Positions 16,376 through 24,758 of a stretch of 64,000 nucleotides of DNA are shown here, piece after piece. Each line of letters begins with the position of its first letter. The stretch's first letter is position 1. The stretch covers positions 496,001-560,000 of the forward strand of contig NZ_CP015105.1 in the NCBI RefSeq assembly GCF_002214545.1, in the 5' to 3' direction. The notes below the pieces were generated by a model. It was not told the DNA's origin, did no database searches, and saw nothing but the letters and a program-made list of their open reading frames with translations. The position numbers and the translations under genes are program-made. Source of the stretch: Thermococcus thioreducens. GTDB lineage: Archaea > Methanobacteriota_B > Thermococci > Thermococcales > Thermococcaceae.

Positions 16376-16750
16376 ATGAACATTTGGAATGCCGTTGGAA
16401 AAATCCTTGAGCTTGGGGGAAAGAGGGTGAAGTTCGTAATTCTCTTTGGCTCCCAATCCAGAGGTGAGGCTCGAAAGGACAGTGACGTAGACCTGTGCGT
16501 TTACTACGAGGGAAGTCCCAAGGATGCATTTAAATTCCGGATGCTCGTCCTTGGAAGCCTTCCCGAGAATTATGACGTTCAGATTTTTCAGCTCCTGCCG
16601 GTTTATCTCAAGAAGGAGTGCCTCAAGGGTAAAGTCCTCTTCTGCAGAGACGAGACTTTTCTATACGACCTTGCCTACGAAACGCTCAAGGAGTGGGAGG
16701 ATTTCAGGAGATACTACTACGACTACCTTGGGCTGGAGGCGATAGAATGA
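16376..16750 (+). CDS. mntA: MntA-type nucleotidyltransferase antitoxin
   Basis: The 124-residue protein is a minimal nucleotidyltransferase with LFGSQSRGEARKDSDVDL: Gly25-Ser26, then Asp37 and Asp39 of the GS-x10-DxD motif. MntA proteins adenylylate a tyrosine of the partner HepT ribonuclease and thereby silence it (type VII toxin-antitoxin). Its stop overlaps the HepT start as ATGA, so the two are translationally coupled. The pair sits between the MEMO gene and mevalonate kinase, inside an otherwise conserved cluster. Confidence 0.9.
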   Translation: MNIWNAVGKILELGGKRVKFVILFGSQSRGEARKDSDVDLCVYYEGSPKDAFKFRMLVLGSLPENYDVQIFQLLPVYLKKECLKGKVLFCRDETFLYDLAYETLKEWEDFRRYYYDYLGLEAIE

Positions 16751-17169
16751 GGGTCGAGGTCATACGCTCCAAGATTGAAGGGATACTTGAGAGTCTCAGG
16801 CTTATTGAGGAAAACCTCCCGGATGATTTTGAGGACTTCGAATCGCTTGGTATAGTCAAGGACGGAATTTACAAGCGGGCTGAATTTGCGATTCAGAACG
16901 TCATTGACATATGTGCTGTAATAAACTCCGACCTGAGGATCACAATGCCGGAAAGGGAGGAGGACGTTTTTGAAGGGCTTGTGCGCGCCGGGATAATTCC
17001 TGAGGGGATGGCCCACAAGCTCAGGCTGATGAAGGGCTTTCGCAACATCCTTGTCCACAGATATGGGAGGATTAATGATAGACTGGCCTTTGAAGTCCTC
17101 CACGAGCATCTTAAAGACATTTACGAATTCATTGAGGTAATAGAGAATTTCTTGGAGGGTCAAGGATGA
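16747..17169 (+). CDS. hepT: HepT-type HEPN ribonuclease toxin (DUF86)
   Basis: The 140-residue all-helical protein carries the HEPN active site as [12 protein letters not shown]: Arg99-x4-His104-x-Tyr106, the complete Rx4HxY motif. In characterised pairs the Tyr is the target of MntA adenylylation. ATG 16747 overlaps the mntA stop (ATGA), and the hepT stop overlaps the mevalonate kinase start (ATGA at 17166), so mntA, hepT and mvk are read as a coupled string. All key residues are intact, so the toxin is predicted active. Confidence 0.9.
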   Translation: MRVEVIRSKIEGILESLRLIEENLPDDFEDFESLGIVKDGIYKRAEFAIQNVIDICAVINSDLRITMPEREEDVFEGLVRAGIIPEGMAHKLRLMKGFRNILVHRYGRINDRLAFEVLHEHLKDIYEFIEVIENFLEGQG

Positions 17170-18170
17170 GGGTTCTGGCATCCGCTCCGGCTAAAATTAT
17201 ACTCTTCGGCGAGCATAGCGTCGTCTACGGTAAGCCTGCCATTGCCGCGGCCATAGACCTCAGGACCTACGTGTGGGCGGAGTTCAACGATAGGGGTGCG
17301 ATAAAGATAGAGGCCAAGGACATCCGCGTTCCTGGTTTAACCGTTTCCTTCTCCGAGGACGAGATTTACTTCGAGAGCGACTACGGCAAAGCTGCCGAGG
17401 TTCTCAGCTACGTCCGTCAGGCGATAGAGCTGGTGAGGGAGGAGGCCGATGCTAATGGGAAAGGGATTACAGTCTCGATAACGTCCCAGATTCCTGTTGG
17501 TGCCGGCCTCGGTTCTTCCGCCGCCGTGGCTGTGGCGACAATCGGGGCCGTCTCGAAGCTCCTGGGCCTTGAGCTGAGCAACGAGGAGATAGGAAAGCTG
17601 GGCCATAAGGTCGAACTCCTCGTCCAGGGGGCATCGAGCGGTATAGACCCAACGGTTTCAGCCATAGGCGGCTTCATCCACTACGAAAAAGGGAACTTCG
17701 AACACCTGCCCTTCATGGAGCTGCCCATAGTCGTCGGCTACACGGGTTCGAGCGGCTCAACAAAGGAGCTCGTCGCGATGGTGAGGAGAACCTACGAGGA
17801 GATGCCCGAGGTCATAGAGCCAGTGCTCATAGCGATGGGCAAGATAGTCGAGAAAGCCCGGGAAGTAATAACCTCGGACCTCGATGACGAAATCCGCTTT
17901 GCCCAGCTCGGCAGGCTCATGAACATCAACCATGGGCTTTTGGATGCCATTGGGGTTTCAACGAAAAAGCTCAGCGAGCTGGTCTATGCCGCGAGGGTTG
18001 CGGGAGCGATAGGGGCAAAGATAACCGGCGCCGGTGGCGGTGGCTGTATGTACGCCTTGGCTCCCGAGAACCAGAGCGAAGTGGCAACGGCAATAACCAT
18101 AGCCGGCGGGACGCCGATGATAACGAGGATAAGCCGCGAAGGGTTGAGGATAGAGGAGGTTCTGTCATGA
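17166..18170 (+). CDS. mvk: Mevalonate kinase
   Basis: The enzyme phosphorylates mevalonate with ATP, an early step of archaeal isoprenoid lipid synthesis. The 334-residue GHMP kinase has the substrate-site [11 protein letters not shown] (about 16-26), the ATP motif [15 protein letters not shown] (about 110-124) and the C-terminal [16 protein letters not shown]. Length matches archaeal mevalonate kinases. The ATG overlaps the hepT stop, and its own stop overlaps the isopentenyl phosphate kinase start, so expression is coupled on both sides. Confidence 0.97.
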   Translation: MRVLASAPAKIILFGEHSVVYGKPAIAAAIDLRTYVWAEFNDRGAIKIEAKDIRVPGLTVSFSEDEIYFESDYGKAAEVLSYVRQAIELVREEADANGKGITVSITSQIPVGAGLGSSAAVAVATIGAVSKLLGLELSNEEIGKLGHKVELLVQGASSGIDPTVSAIGGFIHYEKGNFEHLPFMELPIVVGYTGSSGSTKELVAMVRRTYEEMPEVIEPVLIAMGKIVEKAREVITSDLDDEIRFAQLGRLMNINHGLLDAIGVSTKKLSELVYAARVAGAIGAKITGAGGGGCMYALAPENQSEVATAITIAGGTPMITRISREGLRIEEVLS

Positions 18171-18964
18171 TAATCGTCAAAATCGGTGGCAGTGTCTTCA
18201 GCGACAAGAAAGGTGAACCGGAGAACTTTGACCATGAGACCGTGAGAAGCATAGCCAGGGAGATAGCCAAATTCTATCCCCGTGAGGACTTCATCATCGT
18301 CCACGGCGGCGGGAGTTTTGGCCACCATTACGCCAAGAAATACGGAATCAGAGAAGGCCTTCCGGAGGACTGGGATACCGCCAACTTCAGGAGGATAGGC
18401 TTCACCGAGACCCATCAGGCCATGCTCCGGGCAAACGCGAACTTTATCAAAGCCTTCATCCGCGAGGGTCTGCCGGCCTTCTCGGTCTCGACATCGTCCG
18501 TCTTCATAACCGAGAACGGTGAAGTTGTTTACGGTGACCTTGAGATAATCGAAAGGCTCCTTGAGCTCAGGTTCATTCCCGTTCTCTTCGGCGATGTCTC
18601 CATAGACCTCGCAAAGGGCATAGACATACTCTCCGGCGACCAGATCATCACCTACCTCGCCAAGATGCTTGAGCCGGAGAAGGTGATATTCCTAATGGAC
18701 GTTGACGGGATCTACGATGGCAAACCCGGTGAGGGGGGACTGATTCAAAACCTCCCCAAAGGGGATATAGAGGCTCTCCTCGAAAGGCTCCACTGCACCT
18801 CAGCGGGAACCGACGTCACCGGCGGAATCTGCAACAAGCTGAGGGAGGCGAAGAAGATAGCGGAGCACTCGGAGGTCTGGTTCGTCAACGGGAAGGTTCC
18901 GGGAAGGCTGGGCGGGGCGATAAGGGGCGACGGCTTTGGGACGAGAATTAACATTGGGATTTAG
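18167..18964 (+). CDS. ipk: Isopentenyl phosphate kinase
   Basis: This amino-acid-kinase-family enzyme phosphorylates isopentenyl phosphate to IPP, the last step of the alternative archaeal mevalonate pathway. The 265-residue protein has [11 protein letters not shown] at the N-terminus, the glycine-rich [15 protein letters not shown] (about 46-60) with the phosphate-contacting histidine, and the nucleotide-site segments [10 protein letters not shown] and [10 protein letters not shown]. The start ATG overlaps the mvk stop as ATGA. Confidence 0.95.
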   Translation: MIIVKIGGSVFSDKKGEPENFDHETVRSIAREIAKFYPREDFIIVHGGGSFGHHYAKKYGIREGLPEDWDTANFRRIGFTETHQAMLRANANFIKAFIREGLPAFSVSTSSVFITENGEVVYGDLEIIERLLELRFIPVLFGDVSIDLAKGIDILSGDQIITYLAKMLEPEKVIFLMDVDGIYDGKPGEGGLIQNLPKGDIEALLERLHCTSAGTDVTGGICNKLREAKKIAEHSEVWFVNGKVPGRLGGAIRGDGFGTRINIGI

Positions 18965-19089
18965 TGTTCCTCTTTGCTTTGTTTGGTCTTTTACTCTGGT
19001 TTCTGTTGATTAATTGGGTTCCTGAACATTCGGTTGAAAAGTAAGAACTCACCAGAAAATCGTAATAAATTGTTACTCATAAACGGAAA

Positions 19090-19099
19090 TATTTATAAG
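19090..19099 (+). promoter_or_regulatory. TATA box for small-protein gene
   Basis: TATTTATAAG lies about 50 bases upstream of the 40-residue frame at 19146, giving a predicted leader near 26 bases. Confidence 0.6.
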
Positions 19100-19145
19100 T
19101 CTTGGAGTCAGAAGTATTGTTGCAGTATTTAGTAGGGGTGCAAGC

Positions 19146-19268
19146 ATGAAAAGACTGCTTGCGCCACTTGTTGTGTTGTTAATAGTGGCAAAACATGGGA
19201 TAAAACAAATGATGATAGAAGATGTTTGGGGGTATTATGAGAAATATGTTCTCGGTCAGAGAAAGTGA
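19146..19268 (+). CDS. Small 40-residue protein with hydrophobic N-terminus
   Basis: The frame encodes MKRLLAPLVVLLIVAKHG followed by a polar tail ending YVLGQRK. The N-terminal part could be a membrane anchor or a signal-peptide-like segment. ATG 19146 has GGGGTG five bases upstream and a good TATA box at 19090. It is AT-rich and lies in the insertion between isopentenyl phosphate kinase and IPP isomerase, upstream of a small membrane protein. No family is recognised. Confidence 0.5.
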   Translation: MKRLLAPLVVLLIVAKHGIKQMMIEDVWGYYEKYVLGQRK

Positions 19269-19316
19269 CTTTTTATTCTTATTTTTTGTTCCACAAGTAT
19301 TAGTAGGGTGATACTT

Positions 19317-19763
19317 ATGCGAACGATCTCTATAGTTCGTGGATCTTTACTGGCTGTAGCGGTTCTTTTGATTCTCTTGGGATTAACATTCGTGATTGAT
19401 TATCAGCTTAACAAGGACAATCAATATTTTAAAGATCTTGATACGGTTGAGATTACTTATGGAGTCGCCACATATTTCCTTATAACAAGTGTAATATTCT
19501 TGCTTTTTGGTATGTTTTATAAAGAAAATATGAATCCTGCAGTGGACTTAGTCGTCACATTTTTCTTGGCATTGGCCGCATATGCTGGATATATTTTAGC
19601 TGTTACTGGCACGGGGAAAGACTTTCCATCATGTGGATGTTATGAAAGGCCGGAGCTTATCCGGTATTTGGGGTCACTCCTATTTCTGATGAGTTTAGCT
19701 GCTTTGATGTTAGTGTGGATCAACTTTGCCCTAAAGACATTCTGGAAAAGAGTCAGTCGATAG
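19317..19763 (+). CDS. Four-helix membrane protein of unknown function
   Basis: The 148-residue protein has hydrophobic segments at about residues 10-28, 48-68, 78-98 and 118-140, and a conserved-looking SCGCYERPE loop with two cysteines between helices three and four. Start ATG 19317 follows GGGTGAT; a GTG at 19308 is in frame. The gene is AT-rich and interrupts the isoprenoid gene cluster. It resembles in size and topology the membrane protein at 12133, but no clear sequence relation was seen by eye. Confidence 0.65.
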   Translation: MRTISIVRGSLLAVAVLLILLGLTFVIDYQLNKDNQYFKDLDTVEITYGVATYFLITSVIFLLFGMFYKENMNPAVDLVVTFFLALAAYAGYILAVTGTGKDFPSCGCYERPELIRYLGSLLFLMSLAALMLVWINFALKTFWKRVSR

Positions 19764-19820
19764 AAAACGAGCATCCAAAAACCTCTTAACCCCCAGCCTC
19801 AACTTTTTCCGGTGGTTGAA

Positions 19821-20951
19821 ATGCAGGCTTTCGATAGGGAGGAGCTCACGATCATCAGGAAGTTTGAGCACATCGAGCACTGCCTGAAGAGAAACGTTCA
19901 GGCCCACGTTTCCAACGGTTTTGAGGATGTGCACTTCGTCCACATGAGCCTTCCCGAGATAGACAAGGAGGAAATAGACCTGGGTGTCGAGTTTCTCGGG
20001 CGGAAGTTCGATTACCCAATTTTCATAGCCGGAATGACCGGCGGAACAAAAGGCTCCCAGCTCGCCGGAAAGATAAACAAGACTTTAGCGAAGGCCGCCC
20101 AGGAGCTTAACATCCCGATGGGCGTTGGAAGCCAGAGGGCGATGATAAGGAAGCCCGAGACGTGGGAGAGCTACTACGTCCGCGACGTTGCCCCGGACGT
20201 CTTTCTCGTCGGCAACCTTGGGGCGCCGCAGTTTGCCGAGACAATGCCTGACAGGTACGGCATTGATGAGGCTTTAAAGGCCGTCGAGACGATTCAGGCG
20301 GACGCTCTGGCGATCCACATGAACCCGCTCCAGGAGAGCGTCCAGCCGGAGGGCGACACGCAGTACAGGGGTGTCCTGAAGGCCCTCGCCGAGCTTAAGG
20401 CCGAGTTCCCCTATCCGATTATAGCGAAGGAAACCGGTGCTGGCGTTTCGATGGAGGTCGCGATAAGGCTTGAGAGCATCGGTATAGATGCCATCGACGT
20501 CGGCGGCCTCGGTGGAACGAGCTGGAGCGCGGTCGAGTACTACCGCGCCAAGGATGAGATGGGCAGGAACCTCGCCTTGAAGTTCTGGGATTGGGGGATT
20601 AAGACCTCAATAAGCGTCGCCGAGGTCAGGTATTCAACCGAGCTGCCGATCATAGCCACCGGCGGAATGCGCGACGGGATAACGATGGCAAAGGCCTTAG
20701 CGATGGGTGCGACCTTCGCCGGCGTTGCCCTGCCTCTCCTCAAGCCAGCTGTAAAGGGCGACGTTGAGGGCGTCATCAAGGTTCTCAGGCGCTACATCGA
20801 GGAGATAAGGAACGCTATGTTCCTCGTTGGGGCCAGAAACGTCGAGGAGCTCAGAAGGGTCCCGCTCGTGGTCACAGGATTCACGAGGGAGTGGCTTGAG
20901 CAGAGGATTGACTTAGTTGAGTTTCTCAGGACAAGGCAGAGGAAAGCTTAA
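19821..20951 (+). CDS. fni: Isopentenyl-diphosphate delta-isomerase, type 2
   Basis: This FMN- and NAD(P)H-dependent enzyme interconverts IPP and DMAPP. The 376-residue TIM-barrel protein has [10 protein letters not shown] near the N-terminus, the FMN-site segments [11 protein letters not shown] (about 70-80) and VGSQRAMI, the substrate motif [14 protein letters not shown] (about 170-183), [19 protein letters not shown] and the phosphate loop [11 protein letters not shown] 19821 follows GGTGGTTG; GTG 19812 is in frame. It belongs to the isoprenoid cluster but is separated from IPK by an AT-rich insertion. Confidence 0.95.
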   Translation: MQAFDREELTIIRKFEHIEHCLKRNVQAHVSNGFEDVHFVHMSLPEIDKEEIDLGVEFLGRKFDYPIFIAGMTGGTKGSQLAGKINKTLAKAAQELNIPMGVGSQRAMIRKPETWESYYVRDVAPDVFLVGNLGAPQFAETMPDRYGIDEALKAVETIQADALAIHMNPLQESVQPEGDTQYRGVLKALAELKAEFPYPIIAKETGAGVSMEVAIRLESIGIDAIDVGGLGGTSWSAVEYYRAKDEMGRNLALKFWDWGIKTSISVAEVRYSTELPIIATGGMRDGITMAKALAMGATFAGVALPLLKPAVKGDVEGVIKVLRRYIEEIRNAMFLVGARNVEELRRVPLVVTGFTREWLEQRIDLVEFLRTRQRKA

Positions 20952-20993
20952 CTTTTCTGCTTTCTAATACTCGTTTTTGTTCGCCCTTTTACA
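20952..20993 (+). terminator. T-rich terminator region after IPP isomerase
   Basis: Several T-rich tracts (ACTTTTCTGCTTTC, CGTTTTTG, CCCTTTTA) follow the stop codon, consistent with archaeal intrinsic termination. Confidence 0.45.
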
Positions 20994-21222
20994 CAGGCTT
21001 CTCTTGACTCGTTCTAAGAGAAAAATCGTAGTCAGAATAAATTTATACTCAAAAAATAAAGAAAAGAATCTTCACTCCAAGTAAAAAGAAAAGCTTATAG
21101 GATAAAGTTGTATAATGTTGATTGCAGACGACCAATGGAGGTGAATCACGTGAAGTGGAAGCCGTTGTTAGCAGTCCTGTTGGGGCTGCTGATGGTTGGA
21201 GTTTTGGCAAAAAATGTAAGTG
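20987..21222 (+). repeat. Promoter plus signal-peptide cassette, copy A
   Basis: This stretch is closely similar to 26772-27007. The shared parts are GACTCGTTCTAAGAG, a TTATACTC element, a TATA box (about 21093), GCAGAC-ACCAATGGAGGTGAA including the Shine-Dalgarno sequence, and the signal-peptide codons. Similarity ends at the mature protein. Confidence 0.8.
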
Positions 21223-21941
21223 CATACAAAGGACTTGGGTGGAGCAAGTATACCACAACGGTTTCTTACTATGGTAGCAGTGCGCGGGTTGATGAGACAA
21301 TCTTCCTCTATGGCGAATATCCGCACATAAGTGCAGGCACTCAGCAGACACTTATCATAAGTAGCTTCACGGGAATTGATAATGAACCCCTCTGCCATTT
21401 AAGTTCTGGCTGTTTTATGTCCAAAAACAAGCGGCTGACTGTATCTCAGATCAGTGGCCCAACGAAGGTTGAATATGAGCTCTGGTGGGTAGGGGATAAT
21501 GATGGAAGCGGCATCCCTTCTAACTATGCCTCTCTCATTAATGGTGCGGTAGGATATATGATAGATAAAATCGCTAGTTACATCCCCTATGCGGATCTGG
21601 TCATAGATTTCATCAAGCTTCTAACGAGATATGATTATTCTCAGATGGGACCTCAGCTTATAACTGATTCAAGTTTCTCAAGATACATTGGAGATCATAT
21701 AACTGGTGGTATGATACTTAGAGTCAAACCGACAGATACGGGAAGATTGGGAAGGGGTACGTACAGTTACAGGATACGGGCTTACTCAAGGACTGAAATT
21801 TGGTTCTACGAACATTCCAGCTGGGTGTTTAACAGGAATATCAAAAGAGAGGCCAGCATACAGCCGCTTGGAATTTCGAAGTACATAAGAACGGTCTCAG
21901 TAAGTAAGGATTATACGTTAACAGTAGTTAAAAATTGGTGA
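21150..21941 (+). CDS. Secreted protein with duplicated signal-peptide leader
   Basis: The 263-residue protein starts at GTG 21150 behind GGAGGTGA. Its leader (MKWKPLLAVLLGLLMVGVLA, cleavage probably after NVSA) is nearly the same as that of the protein at 26935, yet the mature parts differ. The mature region opens with a beta-rich Tyr/Ser segment (KYTTTVSYYGSSARVDETI), has two cysteines near residues 93-99 (CHLSSGC), one amphipathic region near 125-160, and ends in beta strands. No known family is recognised. A membrane-anchored protein follows immediately, so the two form an operon. AT-rich and probably mobile. Confidence 0.75.
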   Translation: MKWKPLLAVLLGLLMVGVLAKNVSAYKGLGWSKYTTTVSYYGSSARVDETIFLYGEYPHISAGTQQTLIISSFTGIDNEPLCHLSSGCFMSKNKRLTVSQISGPTKVEYELWWVGDNDGSGIPSNYASLINGAVGYMIDKIASYIPYADLVIDFIKLLTRYDYSQMGPQLITDSSFSRYIGDHITGGMILRVKPTDTGRLGRGTYSYRIRAYSRTEIWFYEHSSWVFNRNIKREASIQPLGISKYIRTVSVSKDYTLTVVKNW

Positions 21942-21946
21942 TGGCT

Positions 21947-23158
21947 ATGAAAGAAAAAAGCTTTCTCGCATTACTTCTAATAGGGATTGTGCTTTTTGGT
22001 CTTTTTCTCTATTTTAGAACTCCGAATGGACCAGAAGAGAAGTCAGAGATTCCCGGGTATTCCGTAGATGAGATGTACGCCCACCATTCGTTTGAGCGAG
22101 AATTCGGAAAGTTCTCTTTCTGGGACATCGTGAGCAAAAAGGACGTTGAAACACTCCGTTCTCAGGTTGGAGATGGTAATGGGTCAAAATTTGAGGAAAC
22201 CTTTTATGGAACTGGCATATACACATGGCCCCTTTACTCTTCCTACGCGTGGAATAGTATATGGAATAACGTTTCCTGCCCGAAAAACATGACCTCCAAG
22301 GAGTTCAACGCTTTAATACAAAATGTAACACCCAGATATGGGAAGTTGAGGGAGAGGCAGGAATACTATTTAATAACCTTCAAGAAGCTCGAGGGCGAAA
22401 TCACAGAGCCGAGAGCGTATGCATTCTTGGCGTGGCTCGAACTTTTGCTGGTTGATAACCATGATTTAGATTATGATGAGTATGCAAGAGAATACGGCTT
22501 CTCTGAAGACGTGTGCAAATCCCTCCTGGGACTCCCAGAATATTATGAGAACTATGTCTTTCCTTACGTTGATCGCGGGATTGAACAAGTTATAAAGCTC
22601 AACTTGGAATCTCCAGGTGGAAAAGCTTTAAGCGAAAAGGCCCACAAAATAATCCAAAACAGGGAAAGCAAGTTGTTCTCTGAACTTGTCCTCATTAACA
22701 ACACAAAGCAGGGGAGCTTGGAGGTCTATGGAGCATATGGATTGACTTATTACAGCCTTTCAAAAAACTTATCTGCCCAGGGATTTAATTCTCTAGCGCT
22801 CTTCTATTTCAGCTGGGCCGAAGGGTACTATAATATCTCCAAAGACGATGTCGCAAACGTCCCAATGAGACTTGATTATCCATTCAATGTGTCCAAAATT
22901 AGAGACATGGTATACTCAGAGACCAACAACCTCCTGAACCAGCTCCACAGAGACAACATTTACACCCTCGATCCACTGATTTCCCAGGTAGTGTTATATC
23001 ACATCGCTAGAGTAGACTATACAGTGCTTCCAAAGCTTCAAGACAGAAATTCAGAACTGTACTTCTTGTATCCCTCAGAGGTGTACACTGAATATCTCCG
23101 GATATTGGCGAAAATTAGGGGGGTGGAGACGTTCTACGAATACTTGGTAGATCCATAA
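21947..23158 (+). CDS. Membrane-anchored extracytoplasmic protein of unknown function
   Basis: The 403-residue protein has one N-terminal hydrophobic helix (SFLALLLIGIVLFGLFLYF, about residues 5-23) and then a long polar, Tyr-rich, mostly helical domain with several N-glycosylation-type sites, so it is probably exposed outside the cell. ATG 21947 is chosen for GGTGAT just upstream, which overlaps the stop of the secreted protein. No family is recognised. The partnership with the secreted protein suggests a receptor, immunity or assembly role; that is inference. Confidence 0.7.
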   Translation: MKEKSFLALLLIGIVLFGLFLYFRTPNGPEEKSEIPGYSVDEMYAHHSFEREFGKFSFWDIVSKKDVETLRSQVGDGNGSKFEETFYGTGIYTWPLYSSYAWNSIWNNVSCPKNMTSKEFNALIQNVTPRYGKLRERQEYYLITFKKLEGEITEPRAYAFLAWLELLLVDNHDLDYDEYAREYGFSEDVCKSLLGLPEYYENYVFPYVDRGIEQVIKLNLESPGGKALSEKAHKIIQNRESKLFSELVLINNTKQGSLEVYGAYGLTYYSLSKNLSAQGFNSLALFYFSWAEGYYNISKDDVANVPMRLDYPFNVSKIRDMVYSETNNLLNQLHRDNIYTLDPLISQVVLYHIARVDYTVLPKLQDRNSELYFLYPSEVYTEYLRILAKIRGVETFYEYLVDP

Positions 23159-23280
23159 GTGGTAAGAACAGCATGGGTTCTTTACCGTTCTTTTCTTTAC
23201 TGCATTTTGAAAGCCTCGCCCGTGGTCTGAAAATGTTATGGGGATTAGTAAGATAGTTGCTTGCTTTGAAAATGCACACC

Positions 23281-23289
23281 TTTTTAAAC
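23281..23289 (+). promoter_or_regulatory. TATA box of rnj
   Basis: TTTTTAAAC lies about 76 bases before the RNase J start. Initiation would fall near 23310, giving a leader of about 50 bases that begins almost directly with a strong hairpin. Confidence 0.65.
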
Positions 23290-23315
23290 CCCTGCCCACA
23301 ACTAAGACCAACGCA

Positions 23316-23344
23316 GCCCCACGCCTCAGGAGAGGCCTGGGGGC
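23316..23344 (+). promoter_or_regulatory. Stable hairpin in RNase J 5' leader
   Basis: GCCTC-AGGA-GAGGC forms the inner stem and flanking CCCCA/TGGGG extends it, separated by a C-C mismatch. The hairpin sits at the predicted 5' end and ends just before the AAGGAGGAA Shine-Dalgarno sequence. Confidence 0.6.
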
Positions 23345-23360
23345 GTAAGGAGGAATAGAC

Positions 23361-24683
23361 ATGATAAAAATCCACACAGTTAGCGGTTACGAGGAAGTCG
23401 GCAAGAACATGACAGCCGTCGAGTACAACGGGGAAGTCGTTATAATCGACATGGGGATAAGGCTTGACCGCGTTCTCATCCATGAGGACGTCAACATCCA
23501 GCAGTTCCCCACGAAGGAACTCCAGAAGCTCGGTGCGATTCCTGACGATTCTTCAATCAGAAACAAGAAGGTTGTCGCCATAACCTTCACCCACGGTCAC
23601 CTCGACCACATAGGGGCGGTCGCCAAGCTCGCCCCCCACTACCCGGACGTCCCAATATACGGCACGCCCTACACGATAAAGCTCGCGAAGGGCGAGGTCA
23701 AGAGCGAGCAGTACTTCGAGGTCAAGAACCCGATGTACGAGACCGAGTACGGCGAGATAGTCCAGGTGAGCGAGAACCTGGCTATAGAGTTCGTCCAGAT
23801 AACGCACTCAATACCGCAGTCCGCGATGGTGGTTGTCCACACCCCTGAGGGCGCGGTCGTCCACACGGGCGACTTCAAGTTCGACAACAACAACCCCCTC
23901 GGGGAGAGGCCCGACTACAAACGCCTGAAGGAGCTCGGGAAGGAGGGCGTCAAGGTCCTCATAGCGGAATCAACCCGCGTCGCTGAACCAACCAAGACGC
24001 CGAGCGAGGCCGTTGCACAGATGCTCCTTGAGGACTTCTTCCTCTACGAGGGCATGGAGGCGGACGGGCTTATAGCTACGACCTTCGCCAGCCACATTTC
24101 TCGCCTTCAGGAGCTCATCTGGATAGCCAACAAGATGGGCAGGCAGGCCGTTCTGGTCGGCCGCTCGCTCGCCAAGTACACCGGAATAGCCAAGCAGCTC
24201 GGTCTCATCAAGATGAAGGGAGCGAAGGCCGTGAGGAGCCCAAACGCCGTCAGGAAGGTTCTCAAGGAGGTCTCTCAGGCAAGGGAGAACTATCTGCTGA
24301 TAGTCACCGGACACCAGGGGGAGCCCGGTGCAGTCCTTACGAGGATGGCCAACGGGGAGCTATACGACATCGGCAAGCGCGATACGGTCGTCTTCTCCGC
24401 CGGAACGATACCCAACCCGCTCAACAGGGCACAGCGCTACGTCCTCGAGACGAAGCTCAAGATGAAGGGAGTCAGAATGATAAAAGACCTCCACGTCAGC
24501 GGCCACGCCAGCAGGGAAGACCACCGCTACCTCATCAGAATGCTGAACCCGGAGAACATAGTTCCAGCGCACGGTGAGTTCAGAATGCTGACCCACTACG
24601 CGGAGCTGGCCGAGGAGGAAGGCTACCTGATAGGCAGGGACGTCTTCGTGTCGAGGAACGGCTACATGGTCGAAATACGCTGA
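23361..24683 (+). CDS. rnj: Archaeal ribonuclease J (5'-3' exoribonuclease)
   Basis: The 440-residue protein is a metallo-beta-lactamase/beta-CASP nuclease. The zinc motif FTHGHLDHIGA lies at about 75-85, with HTGDFKFDNN, the beta-CASP motifs AESTRVAEPT, VTGHQGEPGAVLTRM and HVSGHASREDHR, and the final VPAHGEFRML. Euryarchaeal RNase J degrades RNA 5' to 3' from monophosphorylated ends. ATG 23361 has GGAGGAA at ideal spacing. It lies upstream of GGPP synthase, a conserved neighbourhood in Thermococcales. The leader contains a strong hairpin that may influence its own stability. Confidence 0.95.
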   Translation: MIKIHTVSGYEEVGKNMTAVEYNGEVVIIDMGIRLDRVLIHEDVNIQQFPTKELQKLGAIPDDSSIRNKKVVAITFTHGHLDHIGAVAKLAPHYPDVPIYGTPYTIKLAKGEVKSEQYFEVKNPMYETEYGEIVQVSENLAIEFVQITHSIPQSAMVVVHTPEGAVVHTGDFKFDNNNPLGERPDYKRLKELGKEGVKVLIAESTRVAEPTKTPSEAVAQMLLEDFFLYEGMEADGLIATTFASHISRLQELIWIANKMGRQAVLVGRSLAKYTGIAKQLGLIKMKGAKAVRSPNAVRKVLKEVSQARENYLLIVTGHQGEPGAVLTRMANGELYDIGKRDTVVFSAGTIPNPLNRAQRYVLETKLKMKGVRMIKDLHVSGHASREDHRYLIRMLNPENIVPAHGEFRMLTHYAELAEEEGYLIGRDVFVSRNGYMVEIR

Positions 24684-24758
24684 ACGTCGAGGGCAAAACT
24701 GATAAACCGTTGCCCTATTTTTCCTTTAGGTTGTTTTCATCACTCACGGGGTGATAGA

